Part shown: piece by piece, positions 1-5,481 of the stretch | How the letters are laid out: every line of letters starts with the position of its first letter | Position numbering within the stretch: the stretch's first letter is position 1 | Origin: Tannerella sp. | Lineage (GTDB): Bacteria; Bacteroidota; Bacteroidia; Bacteroidales; Tannerellaceae | NCBI GenBank assembly: GCA_031268395.1 | Contig: JAIRXI010000385.1 | Location: forward strand, 1-5,622 | Length of the DNA stretch: 5,622 nt | Direction: 5' to 3' | Notes under the pieces: model-generated | Told to the model about the DNA's origin: nothing | Seen by the model: only the letters and a program-made list of their open reading frames with translations | Databases searched by the model: none | Position numbers and translations under genes: made by a program

Positions 1-1
1 A

Positions 2-100
2 CACGACACCACGATGCTGATCGAAGTGACCGACGGAGTGCGTCTCCGGGTAGACAAAATGTCGGTCTACGCCTCGCCAGACGATCTCCAGTCCAAGTAA
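2..100 (+). CDS. yajC: YajC, preprotein translocase accessory subunit (C-terminal end only)
   Basis: The last 32 codons and the TAA stop of a gene that begins before the window. YajC is a small single-span inner-membrane protein associated with SecDF and the SecYEG translocon. The visible residues (HDTTMLIEVTDGVRLRVDK, then MSVYASPDDLQSK) form the short beta-rich end of the YajC domain, where an isoleucine/valine-rich strand is followed by a G-V-R-x-R-V-x-K pattern and a short polar tail. The membrane span would lie upstream and cannot be seen. The stop is only 12 bases before the next ATG, which supports co-transcription with the YbbR-like gene. The call rests on a short piece plus gene order (yajC before ybbR and coaE in Bacteroidales), so it is good but not certain. 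Confidence 0.75.
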   Translation, partial: HDTTMLIEVTDGVRLRVDKMSVYASPDDLQSK

Positions 101-112
101 ATCCGCCGCATC

Positions 113-1123
113 ATGTCACGGCTTGACTCCAACCCGTTCAAGTCTGCTGTTCATCATATAAAGACTTTTTTTCAAAGGCAACGATGGAGGGATACGGTGA
201 TTTTCCCTTTCTTTCTGCTGCTCTCTGCCGGTTTCTGGTATCTCCAGAGTTTGCAGGAAGAAAGGGAACTGGAACTCTCCCTGCCGGTGAAGTACAGGAA
301 TGTGCCCGCCCACATCACGCTGACGGACGACAATCCGCAGGCAATCGTCTTCCGGGTCAAAGACAGGGGCGTGACCATGCTCGGCTATACATGGCTGTAC
401 AAATTTGCTCCGCTGGAAATCAATCTGAAAAATATCACGGAAGAAGCAAACGGGCAGATCTCCGTAACAAGGAAAACCATCGAATCCGGCATCTCCAAAC
501 AGTTGGCCTCATCCACCTCCCTGCTCGGTTTCGAGCCGCAAACCATTGAGGTGCACTATACGGAACTGGGAAGCCGGGAACTGCCGGTCGTCGCCGACAT
601 TTCCGTCCTGCCGGAGCCGGGGTTCCACCTGTCCGGAGACATCACGGTCACGCCCGCCACCGTAGTCGCCTACGCGAACACGGCCATTCTGGACACGCTG
701 CATGAACTGCGAACCGTCGCCGCAGAGTTGAAAAACATCACCTCGACGCGCGAACTGACCCTGCGCCTGCAAAGCATCGCCGGCCTGCAGACGGACAAAA
801 GCGAAGTCCGCGTGACGGTCCCCGTCGAAGAGTTTACGGAAAAACGGCTGAAGATTCCCGTACAGTGCGAAAATCTGCCGGAGCACTATGCGCTGCATCT
901 GCTCCCGCCGGAAATCGAAGTCATCTGCCTTGTGCCGGTATCGCAGTTCGGAACGCTGACGGAAGCAGACTTTGAAATACGCATCCCCTTTCAGGAATTT
1001 GAGGCAAACCGCCCGTCGGGACGGCTGGCCGTCCGCCTCACCAGACAGCCCCCGCAGACAGTCCCCCCCGCACTCAGTCCGGAAACGGTCGAATTTATCA
1101 TGGAGCGACGCGAAAAACCATGA
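113..1123 (+). CDS. YbbR/CdaR-like domain protein, membrane anchored
   Basis: Encodes 336 residues. A short basic cytoplasmic N-terminus (residues 1-27) is followed by one hydrophobic span (about 28-45, VIFPFFLLLSAGFWYL), so the rest should lie outside the cytoplasmic membrane. Three blocks resemble YbbR repeats: about 53-90 (LELSLPVKYRNVP), 154-205 (RELPVVADI, then GFHLSGDITVTPATVVAYA) and 243-290 (KRLKIPVQCENLP). In Firmicutes the YbbR protein CdaR controls the diadenylate cyclase CdaA. No cyclase gene is present here, and a c-di-AMP role in this organism would be inference only. The start at 113 is chosen because it lies 12 bases after the yajC stop and gives a complete membrane anchor. 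The TGA stop overlaps the coaE start as ATGA, which suggests translational coupling. The family call is solid; the function is unknown. Confidence 0.85.
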   Translation: MSRLDSNPFKSAVHHIKTFFQRQRWRDTVIFPFFLLLSAGFWYLQSLQEERELELSLPVKYRNVPAHITLTDDNPQAIVFRVKDRGVTMLGYTWLYKFAPLEINLKNITEEANGQISVTRKTIESGISKQLASSTSLLGFEPQTIEVHYTELGSRELPVVADISVLPEPGFHLSGDITVTPATVVAYANTAILDTLHELRTVAAELKNITSTRELTLRLQSIAGLQTDKSEVRVTVPVEEFTEKRLKIPVQCENLPEHYALHLLPPEIEVICLVPVSQFGTLTEADFEIRIPFQEFEANRPSGRLAVRLTRQPPQTVPPALSPETVEFIMERREKP

Positions 1124-1749
1124 CCGTGACGATCGGCATCACCGGAGGCATCGGAAGCGGGAAATCACAGGTCGTTTCCCTGCTCGAAACCTATGGCATG
1201 ACCTCCTACATCGCCGACAGGGAGAGCAAACGCCTGGCGGCTACCCTGCCCGCCATTCGCGAACGGCTGACCGCCCTGCTGGGCGAAGACATTTACGGCG
1301 CAGACGGACTGAACCGCCGGCGGATGGCCTCCCTGATCTTCCGCGACCCCTCGCTGCTGACGCAGGTCAACGCCATCATTCACCCGGAAGTAGCCCGGCA
1401 TTTCAGCGAATGGGTCGCGCGGCAGTCCGCCCCCTGGGCCGTGCTGGAATCGGCCATCCTGTTTGAATCGAGATTCGACCGGCAGGTCGACTGGCGGGTG
1501 ACGGTATGCGCCCCCGGAATGCTTTGCCTGCAGCGCGTCATGGTCCGCGACGGACTGACGGAAACGGAAGTACGGCGCCGGATGGAAAATCAGTGGACCG
1601 ACGAAGTTAAAAAAGCAAAATCCGACTACGTCGTCTACAATGACGAAAAACAGGCATTAATACCTCAAATAGAACGGCTTGTCAAAAGTCTGTCCGAAAA
1701 ACGGGCAGGCGCTCCGGACATTTTTCCGGACGGACATGCGCCGTATTAA
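1120..1749 (+). CDS. coaE: Dephospho-CoA kinase
   Basis: Encodes 209 residues, the usual CoaE length. The enzyme phosphorylates the 3'-hydroxyl of the ribose in dephospho-CoA using ATP, the last step of coenzyme A synthesis, in the cytoplasm. The P-loop is at residues 9-16 (GGIGSGKS, with K15 and S16 binding ATP). Other family landmarks are IADRESKRL (31-39, with D33 in the substrate-binding and catalytic position), the IIHP segment (86-89), ILFES (113-117), the RRRMENQW lid/adenine region (152-159) and the SDYVVYND segment (168-175), equivalent to the usual A-D-x-V-I-x-N motif. The ATG overlaps the YbbR stop by four bases. The last 20 or so residues are Pro/Gly-rich and probably a disordered tail. 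No terminator is evident after the gene. Confidence 0.95.
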   Translation: MTVTIGITGGIGSGKSQVVSLLETYGMTSYIADRESKRLAATLPAIRERLTALLGEDIYGADGLNRRRMASLIFRDPSLLTQVNAIIHPEVARHFSEWVARQSAPWAVLESAILFESRFDRQVDWRVTVCAPGMLCLQRVMVRDGLTETEVRRRMENQWTDEVKKAKSDYVVYNDEKQALIPQIERLVKSLSEKRAGAPDIFPDGHAPY

Positions 1750-1761
1750 GCAGAGTTATAT

Positions 1762-1769
1762 TATATTTG
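1762..1769 (+). promoter_or_regulatory. Bacteroidetes -7 promoter element (TATATTTG)
   Basis: TATATTTG matches the Bacteroidetes consensus TAnnTTTG exactly. It lies in the 58-base gap between coaE and the DUF5606 gene, in locally AT-rich sequence. Transcription would begin around 1774-1777, leaving a leader of roughly 30 bases before the ATG at 1808. No good TTTG -33 element is seen at the usual 19-21 base spacing, so this rests on the -7 match and its position. It would give the downstream genes a promoter separate from yajC-ybbR-coaE. Confidence 0.5.
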
Positions 1770-1807
1770 CCGCCAAAGAGTAAAAGACTTTAGAAAAAAC
1801 AGGCATC

Positions 1808-2374
1808 ATGCTAAAAACGATCCTATCCGTATCCGGCAGACCCGGACTTTACAAAATGATATCGCAGGGGAAAAGCCTGACGGTTATCGAATCGCTGGTC
1901 GACAAAAAGCGCTTTCCCGTCTATCCGAGAGATAAAGCCATTTCGCTGGGAGACATATCCGTCTATACAGAAGAAGCGGAAACGCCGCTTTATGAAGTAC
2001 TGAACCGCATAAAAGCAAAAGAGGAAGGCCGGCAGGTGGCGCCCGAACAGGTGAACGGAAGCCCGAACGAGCTGCGCACCTACCTGACGGAAGTGTTCCC
2101 CGACTTCGACCGCGACCGGGTGTATCCGACCGACATCAAACGGATACTGGGCTGGTATAACCTCCTGCTGAGCGTCGGCATTACGGAGTTTGACCCCCGG
2201 AAGGAAGAAACCGAAAAAGAAGCAACGGAAGAAGCCGAGCCGAAGGAAGAACCGAAAAAAACATCCAAAACCGCCGCTGCCAAGGCCGCCGCCGCCAAAA
2301 CGTCCGCCACCCGGAAAAGCGCCACCGCCAAACCGTCGGCCGGCCGTACCACCCAGCGTACCCGGCAGAAATAA
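1808..2374 (+). CDS. DUF5606 family protein with Lys/Ala-rich C-terminal tail
   Basis: Encodes 188 residues. Residues 1-128 match my recollection of the DUF5606 family of Bacteroidota: MLKTILSVSGRPGLYKM at the N-terminus, then KSLTVIESLVDKKRFPV, and a helical block around TDIKRILGWYNLLLSVGITEF (109-128). No catalytic motif is recognisable and the biochemical role is unknown. The C-terminal third is low complexity and split by charge. Residues 131-149 are Glu-rich, and about 150-188 is Lys/Ala/Thr/Ser/Arg-rich with repeated A-A-A-K and S-A-T-x-K units, like histone-H1-type tails. Such a tail suggests contact with nucleic acid or ribosomes, but that is inference. It sits after coaE and behind its own likely promoter, and probably starts a new transcript with the genes that follow. 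There is no Shine-Dalgarno sequence before the ATG. Confidence 0.8.
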   Translation: MLKTILSVSGRPGLYKMISQGKSLTVIESLVDKKRFPVYPRDKAISLGDISVYTEEAETPLYEVLNRIKAKEEGRQVAPEQVNGSPNELRTYLTEVFPDFDRDRVYPTDIKRILGWYNLLLSVGITEFDPRKEETEKEATEEAEPKEEPKKTSKTAAAKAAAAKTSATRKSATAKPSAGRTTQRTRQK

Positions 2375-2402
2375 ACAGCCCCAACAGCCAACAAATCAAC
2401 AA

Positions 2403-2795
2403 ATGGAAGAAATTCTTGATTTCCTGAAAAAAAGCGAATCCTATTTCCTCGCAACCGGAGACGGGGATCAGCCCAGAGTCCGCCCCTTCGGAACGGCCAC
2501 CCTCTTTGAAGACAGACTGTATATCCAGACAGGAAAAGTCAAATCCGTCTTCAGACAGCTGAAGGCCAATCCGAAAATCGAAATTTGCGCCATGGCAGGC
2601 AACCAGTGGATGCGCCTGGAAGCCGAAGCCGTCGAAGACGACCGGCCCGAAGCCCGGCAGCACATGCTGGACGCCTACCCCCTCCTGCGATCCATCTATG
2701 CGGCAGACGACGGCAATGCAACCGTATTCTATCTGAAAATCGCCGCAGCCACCATTTCCTCGCTTACGGAAGCGCCCCGGACCATTGAACTTTGA
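2403..2795 (+). CDS. Pyridoxamine 5'-phosphate oxidase-like (PNPOx-like) flavin-fold protein
   Basis: Encodes 130 residues, typical of the small stand-alone PNPOx-like proteins of the COG5015 type. Landmarks: MEEILDFLKKSESYFLAT (1-18), GDQPRVRPFG (22-31, the conserved R-x-R-P-F-G stretch of the split-barrel FMN-binding fold), LYIQTG (40-45), V-x-R-Q-L-K-A-N-P-K-I-E-I (50-62), WMRLEAEAVEDDRPEAR (69-85) and a closing FYLK strand near the end. Relatives bind FMN, F420 or heme and often reduce or sequester small molecules. The substrate cannot be told here, and it is not the true PdxH. The frame stays open upstream to 2190, but only because it shadows the Lys-rich tail of the previous gene. The ATG at 2403 gives the family N-terminus and sits 28 bases after the previous stop. 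No separate promoter is seen. Confidence 0.85.
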   Translation: MEEILDFLKKSESYFLATGDGDQPRVRPFGTATLFEDRLYIQTGKVKSVFRQLKANPKIEICAMAGNQWMRLEAEAVEDDRPEARQHMLDAYPLLRSIYAADDGNATVFYLKIAAATISSLTEAPRTIEL

Positions 2796-2817
2796 CAGCA
2801 GAACAACGGACAACCTT

Positions 2818-3372
2818 ATGAACGAACAGATCAAACAAATAGCGGAGCGGCTGACCGGACTGCGCGACGTACTCGAAATCAGCGCAGAAGAAATGGCCCG
2901 CGTATGCAACCTCACCGTAGACGAATACCTGCGGCTCGAAAGCGGAACCGCAGACATCTCCGTCAGCGTGCTGCACCGGATCGCCCAGGCATACGGCATC
3001 GAACTGACCGTACTCATGTTTGGCAACGAACCGAAAATGAACGCCTATTTCGTAACGCGCAAAGGCCGGGGCGTCACGGTCGAACGCACAAAAGCCTACA
3101 AATACCAGTCCCTGGCCGCCGGATTCTCCAAACGAAAAGCCGACCCCTTTCTGGTCACCGTACACCCCAAACCCGACAGCGAACCGGTATTCCTCAACAC
3201 CCATGCCGGACAGGAATACAACTACCTCATCCGCGGACGCCTCCTTTTCCACATCAACGGGAAAGAACTGACCCTCGAAGAAGGCGACAGCGTCTACTTC
3301 AACTCCGAACTGCCACACGGCATGAAAGCCCTCGACGGGCAGACCGTCACTTTCCTGGCCATCATCATGTAG
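2818..3372 (+). CDS. XRE-family transcriptional regulator with C-terminal cupin sensor domain
   Basis: Encodes 184 residues from the ATG at 2818. Residues about 6-66 form a Cro/CI-type helix-turn-helix: IAERLTGLRDVLEISAEEMA, then VCNLTVDEYLRLESGTADI and the helix VLHRIAQAYGIEL. A linker (73-112) leads to a cupin_2 barrel (about 113-182). Cupin motif 1 is seen as H129-x3-E133-x6-G140 and motif 2 as E155-G-D followed by P166-H167-G, so a metal or small-ligand site is plausible. This class of regulator usually binds DNA near its own gene and senses a metabolite with the cupin. The acyl-CoA synthetase starts 54 bases downstream, so it is the likely target, by inference. A TTG at 2785 would add 11 residues and overlap the previous gene, but the ATG at 2818 begins exactly at the usual MNEQIKQIAERL-type N-terminus. 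Confidence 0.88.
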   Translation: MNEQIKQIAERLTGLRDVLEISAEEMARVCNLTVDEYLRLESGTADISVSVLHRIAQAYGIELTVLMFGNEPKMNAYFVTRKGRGVTVERTKAYKYQSLAAGFSKRKADPFLVTVHPKPDSEPVFLNTHAGQEYNYLIRGRLLFHINGKELTLEEGDSVYFNSELPHGMKALDGQTVTFLAIIM

Positions 3373-3416
3373 CCGGAAAAAACAGAACAAAACAAAATAA
3401 CAGACAGACATATAAT

Positions 3417-3421
3417 AAGGA
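3417..3421 (+). promoter_or_regulatory. Shine-Dalgarno-like AAGGA before the acyl-CoA synthetase
   Basis: AAGGA sits five bases before the ATG at 3427, a good ribosome-binding spacing. It is the only clear Shine-Dalgarno-like sequence among the starts in this window, and the surrounding 54-base gap is very A-rich and G-poor. Bacteroidota generally rely little on such sites, so A-richness may matter more than the AAGGA. It supports 3427 as the start. No TAnnTTTG element is visible in this gap, so the gene is probably read from upstream together with the XRE-cupin gene. Confidence 0.4.
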
Positions 3422-3426
3422 ATAAC

Positions 3427-5091
3427 ATGCTGGAAAAGTTTCTGACGAAAACATCGTTCGACTCGCAAGCCGATTTTATCGCAAACTTTAACATAAAAGT
3501 ACCCGAAAATTTCAATTACGGCTACGACATCGTAGACGCCTGGGCCACGGAAGCGCCCGGCAAAAAAGCCCTCTGCTGGACCAGTGACCGGGGCGAACAC
3601 GTCGACTACACCTTCGCCGACATCAAAGCCCACTCCGACCGGACCGCCTCCTGGTTCCAGTCGCTGGGCATCGGCAAAGGCGACATGGTCATGCTCATCC
3701 TCAAGCGCCGCAGCGAATTTTGGTTCGCCATCATCGCCCTCCACAAGCTGGGCGCCGTCGCCATCCCCGCCACACACCTCCTCACCCGCAAAGACATCGT
3801 CTACCGCACCGGCGCCGCCGGCATCAAAGCCATCGTCTGCGTCGGCGAAGAACCGATCCTCGGACACGTCGCCGACGCCCTCCCCCAGTCGCCCACCGTC
3901 GAACACCTCATCTCCGTCGGGCCGCTCGTGCCGGACGGATTCCACGACTTCCACCGAGGCCTCCGCAACGCCCCGCCCTTCCTGCGGCCCGCACACGTCA
4001 ACACCAACAGCGACACCTCCCTCATGTATTTCACCTCCGGCACCTCCGGCAACCCGAAAATGGTCATCCACGACTTCACCTATCCCCTGGGACACATCGT
4101 CACCGCCAGCTTCTGGCACAACCTCCACCCCGACAGCCTCCACCTCACCATCGCCGACACCGGATGGGGCAAAGCCGTCTGGGGCAAACTCTACGGACAG
4201 TGGATCGCCGGCGCCGCCGTGTTCGTCTACGATCACGAAAAATTTACCCCCGCCGACATGCTCCGCATGATCCAGGACTACCGGATCACCTCCCTCTGCG
4301 CACCGCCCACCATCTTCCGCTTCCTCATCCGCGAAGACCTCACCGGATACGACCTCTCCTCCCTCAAATACTGCACCATTGCCGGAGAAGCGCTCAACCC
4401 CGCCGTCTTCGAAGCCTTCTACCGCCTGACAGGCATCAAACTGATGGAAGGCTTCGGACAGACCGAAACCACCCTGACCATCTGCACCCTCCCCTGGTCC
4501 GAACCCAAACCCGGCTCCATGGGACTGCCCAACCCCCAGTACGACGTCGACCTGCTGCGCCCGGACGGCAGCCGGGCCGAAGACGGCGAACAGGGACAGA
4601 TCGTCATCCGCACCGACAACCGCATACCTCTCGGCCTCTTCAAAGCCTATTACCGCGACCCCGAACGCACGCACGAAGCCTGGAACGGCGGAATCTACTA
4701 CACCGGCGACATGGCCTGGCGCGACGAAGACGGATACTACTGGTTTGTGGGACGGGCCGACGACGTAATCAAAAGTTCCGGCTACCGGATTGGCCCCTTC
4801 GAAGTCGAAAGCGCACTGATGACGCATCCGGCCGTAGTAGAATGTGCCGTCACGGGCGCCCCCGACGACATCCGCGGGCAGGTCGTCAAGGCCACCATCG
4901 TCCCCGCCGCAGAATATGCCGGCCGGCTCAACGACGCACTGATCAGGGAAATACAGGATCACGTCAAACAGGTCACCGCCCCCTACAAATACCCCCGCAT
5001 CATCGAATTTGTAAGCGAACTGCCAAAAACCATCAGCGGCAAAATCCGCCGCGTCGAAATCCGCGAAAAAGACGCAAAGAACGATGAATGA
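3427..5091 (+). CDS. AMP-forming acyl-CoA synthetase (medium-chain / acetyl-CoA synthetase-like)
   Basis: Encodes 554 residues, a full-length member of the acyl-CoA synthetase branch of the ANL adenylating enzymes. It would activate a carboxylic acid with ATP to an acyl-AMP and pass it to CoA in the cytoplasm. Motifs in order: P-loop A3 YFTSGTSGNPK (201-211); DTGWGKAVWGKLYGQW (244-259), close to the D-T-G-W-x-K-x-x-W-G-K pattern of medium-chain (ACSM-type) synthetases; A5 GFGQTET (342-348); A7 YTGD (425-428); hinge and A8 GRADDVIKSSGYRIGPFEVE (442-461); and A10 PKTISGKIRR (533-542) with catalytic lysine K539. The active site therefore looks intact. The motif around 244-259 favours medium-chain or aromatic acids over acetate, but the substrate is inference. 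Codon use is strongly biased to C- and A-ending codons. The last six codons and the TGA lie inside the outer end of a long inverted repeat, so the C-terminus (KDAKNDE) is partly repeat-encoded. Confidence 0.92.
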   Translation: MLEKFLTKTSFDSQADFIANFNIKVPENFNYGYDIVDAWATEAPGKKALCWTSDRGEHVDYTFADIKAHSDRTASWFQSLGIGKGDMVMLILKRRSEFWFAIIALHKLGAVAIPATHLLTRKDIVYRTGAAGIKAIVCVGEEPILGHVADALPQSPTVEHLISVGPLVPDGFHDFHRGLRNAPPFLRPAHVNTNSDTSLMYFTSGTSGNPKMVIHDFTYPLGHIVTASFWHNLHPDSLHLTIADTGWGKAVWGKLYGQWIAGAAVFVYDHEKFTPADMLRMIQDYRITSLCAPPTIFRFLIREDLTGYDLSSLKYCTIAGEALNPAVFEAFYRLTGIKLMEGFGQTETTLTICTLPWSEPKPGSMGLPNPQYDVDLLRPDGSRAEDGEQGQIVIRTDNRIPLGLFKAYYRDPERTHEAWNGGIYYTGDMAWRDEDGYYWFVGRADDVIKSSGYRIGPFEVESALMTHPAVVECAVTGAPDDIRGQVVKATIVPAAEYAGRLNDALIREIQDHVKQVTAPYKYPRIIEFVSELPKTISGKIRRVEIREKDAKNDE

Positions 5092-5097
5092 GGTTCT

Positions 5098-5132
5098 ATG
5101 AACGATGAATGATGAACGATGAACGATGAACG
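5098..5132 (+). repeat. Tandem heptamer repeat, five units of ATGAACG (left arm)
   Basis: Five consecutive 7-base units: ATGAACG, ATGAATG, then ATGAACG three times. A further related unit, ATGAATG, lies at 5084-5090 and overlaps the synthetase stop codon. Each unit carries ATG, so the stretch creates many false start codons. Since seven is not a multiple of three, units fall in all three frames. Confidence 0.95.
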
Positions 5133-5232
5133 GGTTTTGTCGCTTACGGCTCATCATTTCCGGAACCGCCCCGACCCCGCAATCTCCCTTCCCCACTTTT
5201 TTAACGCCATAACTCCGCTCATACACCCTGAT

Positions 5233-5311
5233 CGACAAAGCCCGTTCATCGTTCATCATTCATCGTTCATAGCACCTCGTTCATCGTTCCTTGCGCACAG
5301 TTTGTATTTTT
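5233..5311 (+). terminator. Possible transcription end: hairpin right arm plus T run
   Basis: The right arm of the long inverted repeat ends at 5295 and is followed by a T-rich stretch with TTTTT at 5307-5311. A strong hairpin just upstream of a U-rich tract would suit the end of the synthetase transcript. The 11-base gap between stem and T run, the 90-base loop and the very long stem make it unlike a classical compact terminator, so this is tentative. Confidence 0.3.
5243..5284 (-). repeat. Heptamer repeats in inverted orientation (right arm)
   Basis: Four consecutive units of CGTTCAT type (5243-5270, the third reading CATTCAT). After a 7-base interruption (5271-5277) there is a further CGTTCAT at 5278-5284. 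Read on the minus strand these are the same ATGAACG units as the left arm, in the same order and with the variant unit in the mirrored position, but with one unit fewer in the run. Confidence 0.95.
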
Positions 5312-5443
5312 ATAAATAAATAACATTGCTGCGTCCGTATTTTCCTGACTTCGTCACTCCTGACTTCGTCACTTTTCAGAAAATCTACCGGGTTTGTTTT
5401 TCAACAATCTCATTATCATAAAGATATAAATTTTGGAGAGCCG
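5296..5443. other. Non-coding AT-rich spacer between the inverted repeat and the insertion sequence
   Basis: No gene, tRNA or riboswitch-like structure is recognised here. The stretch contains AT-rich sequence (5301-5325), a perfect 15-base tandem duplication (5344-5373) and further AT-rich sequence around 5401-5435. Part of the right side may already belong to the insertion sequence, whose exact boundary cannot be set because its other end is outside the window. Confidence 0.6.
5344..5373. repeat. Perfect 15-base tandem duplication
   Basis: CCTGACTTCGTCACT occurs twice without a gap, at 5344-5358 and 5359-5373, with no mismatch. It lies in non-coding sequence between the heptamer inverted repeat and the insertion sequence. 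It may come from replication slippage or be one cluster of a wider intergenic repeat family. Confidence 0.93.
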
Positions 5444-5444
5444 A

Positions 5445-5478
5445 TTTGGGTGTTGCAAATTAAAAATGGGTATCTTTG
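5445..5478 (+). promoter_or_regulatory. Bacteroidetes-type promoter of the transposase (TTTG ... TATCTTTG)
   Basis: TATCTTTG at 5471-5478 fits the Bacteroidetes -7 consensus TAnnTTTG. TTTG at 5445-5448 could be the -33 element, although the 22-base spacing is slightly longer than the usual 19-21. The -7 element ends only three bases before the transposase ATG at 5482, so the transcript would be leaderless or nearly so. Confidence 0.55.
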
Positions 5479-5481
5479 CGT

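Larger units (their letters stand above)
5073..5295. repeat. Long inverted repeat (63-position stem) spanning the end of the synthetase gene
   Basis: The left arm (5073-5142) and right arm (5233-5295) are reverse complements over 63 aligned positions. There are only four differences, plus one 7-base unit present in the left arm only (5126-5132). In a + strand transcript two differences are G-U wobbles (5089/5279 and 5135/5240) and two are mismatches (5078/5290 A-C and 5095/5273 U-C). The spacer (5143-5232) is 90 bases of C-rich sequence with no convincing gene. The outer end of the left arm lies inside the synthetase gene and includes its last six codons and stop. The repeat could act as a 3'-end stabiliser or terminator, be an RNase III substrate, or be a relic of an inverted duplication or a small mobile repeat. 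The structure is directly visible; its role is not known. Confidence 0.93.

Noticed and set aside
1713..1730. TCCGGA pair separated by six bases near the coaE end, a possible terminator hairpin
   Set aside because: The stem is only six base pairs, it lies inside the coding region before the stop, and it is not followed by a T run. TCCGGA is self-complementary, so the pairing is easily a coincidence.
2190..2402. An N-terminal extension of the PNPOx-like protein by 71 residues
   Set aside because: The extension is the shifted-frame reading of the DUF5606 Lys/Ala tail, giving a Lys/Pro/Arg-rich string. The family N-terminus begins at the ATG at 2403.
2785..2817. TTG start for the XRE-cupin protein, 11 residues longer
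   Set aside because: It overlaps the previous gene and adds residues outside the helix-turn-helix domain. The ATG at 2818 gives the expected N-terminus.
3720..5087. A 455-codon + strand open frame inside the synthetase gene in another frame
   Set aside because: It translates to a string dominated by Arg, Pro and His, the typical product of reading C-rich codons out of frame. The true frame carries all the adenylating-enzyme motifs.
2764..5259. An 831-codon open frame on the minus strand, opposite the regulator and synthetase genes
   Set aside because: It is the antisense shadow of two clearly recognisable + strand genes whose C/A-rich third positions remove stops from the opposite strand. 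Its protein is rich in Gly, Val, Asp and Phe with no recognisable domain, and its N-terminus is encoded by the heptamer repeats.
5119..5319. A 66-codon open frame starting in the left repeat arm and ending after the right arm
   Set aside because: Its ends come from the heptamer repeats (MNDER at one end, FIVHHSSFIAPRSSF-type at the other) and the middle is C-rich hairpin loop. There is no family resemblance and no start signal beyond repeat-borne ATGs.
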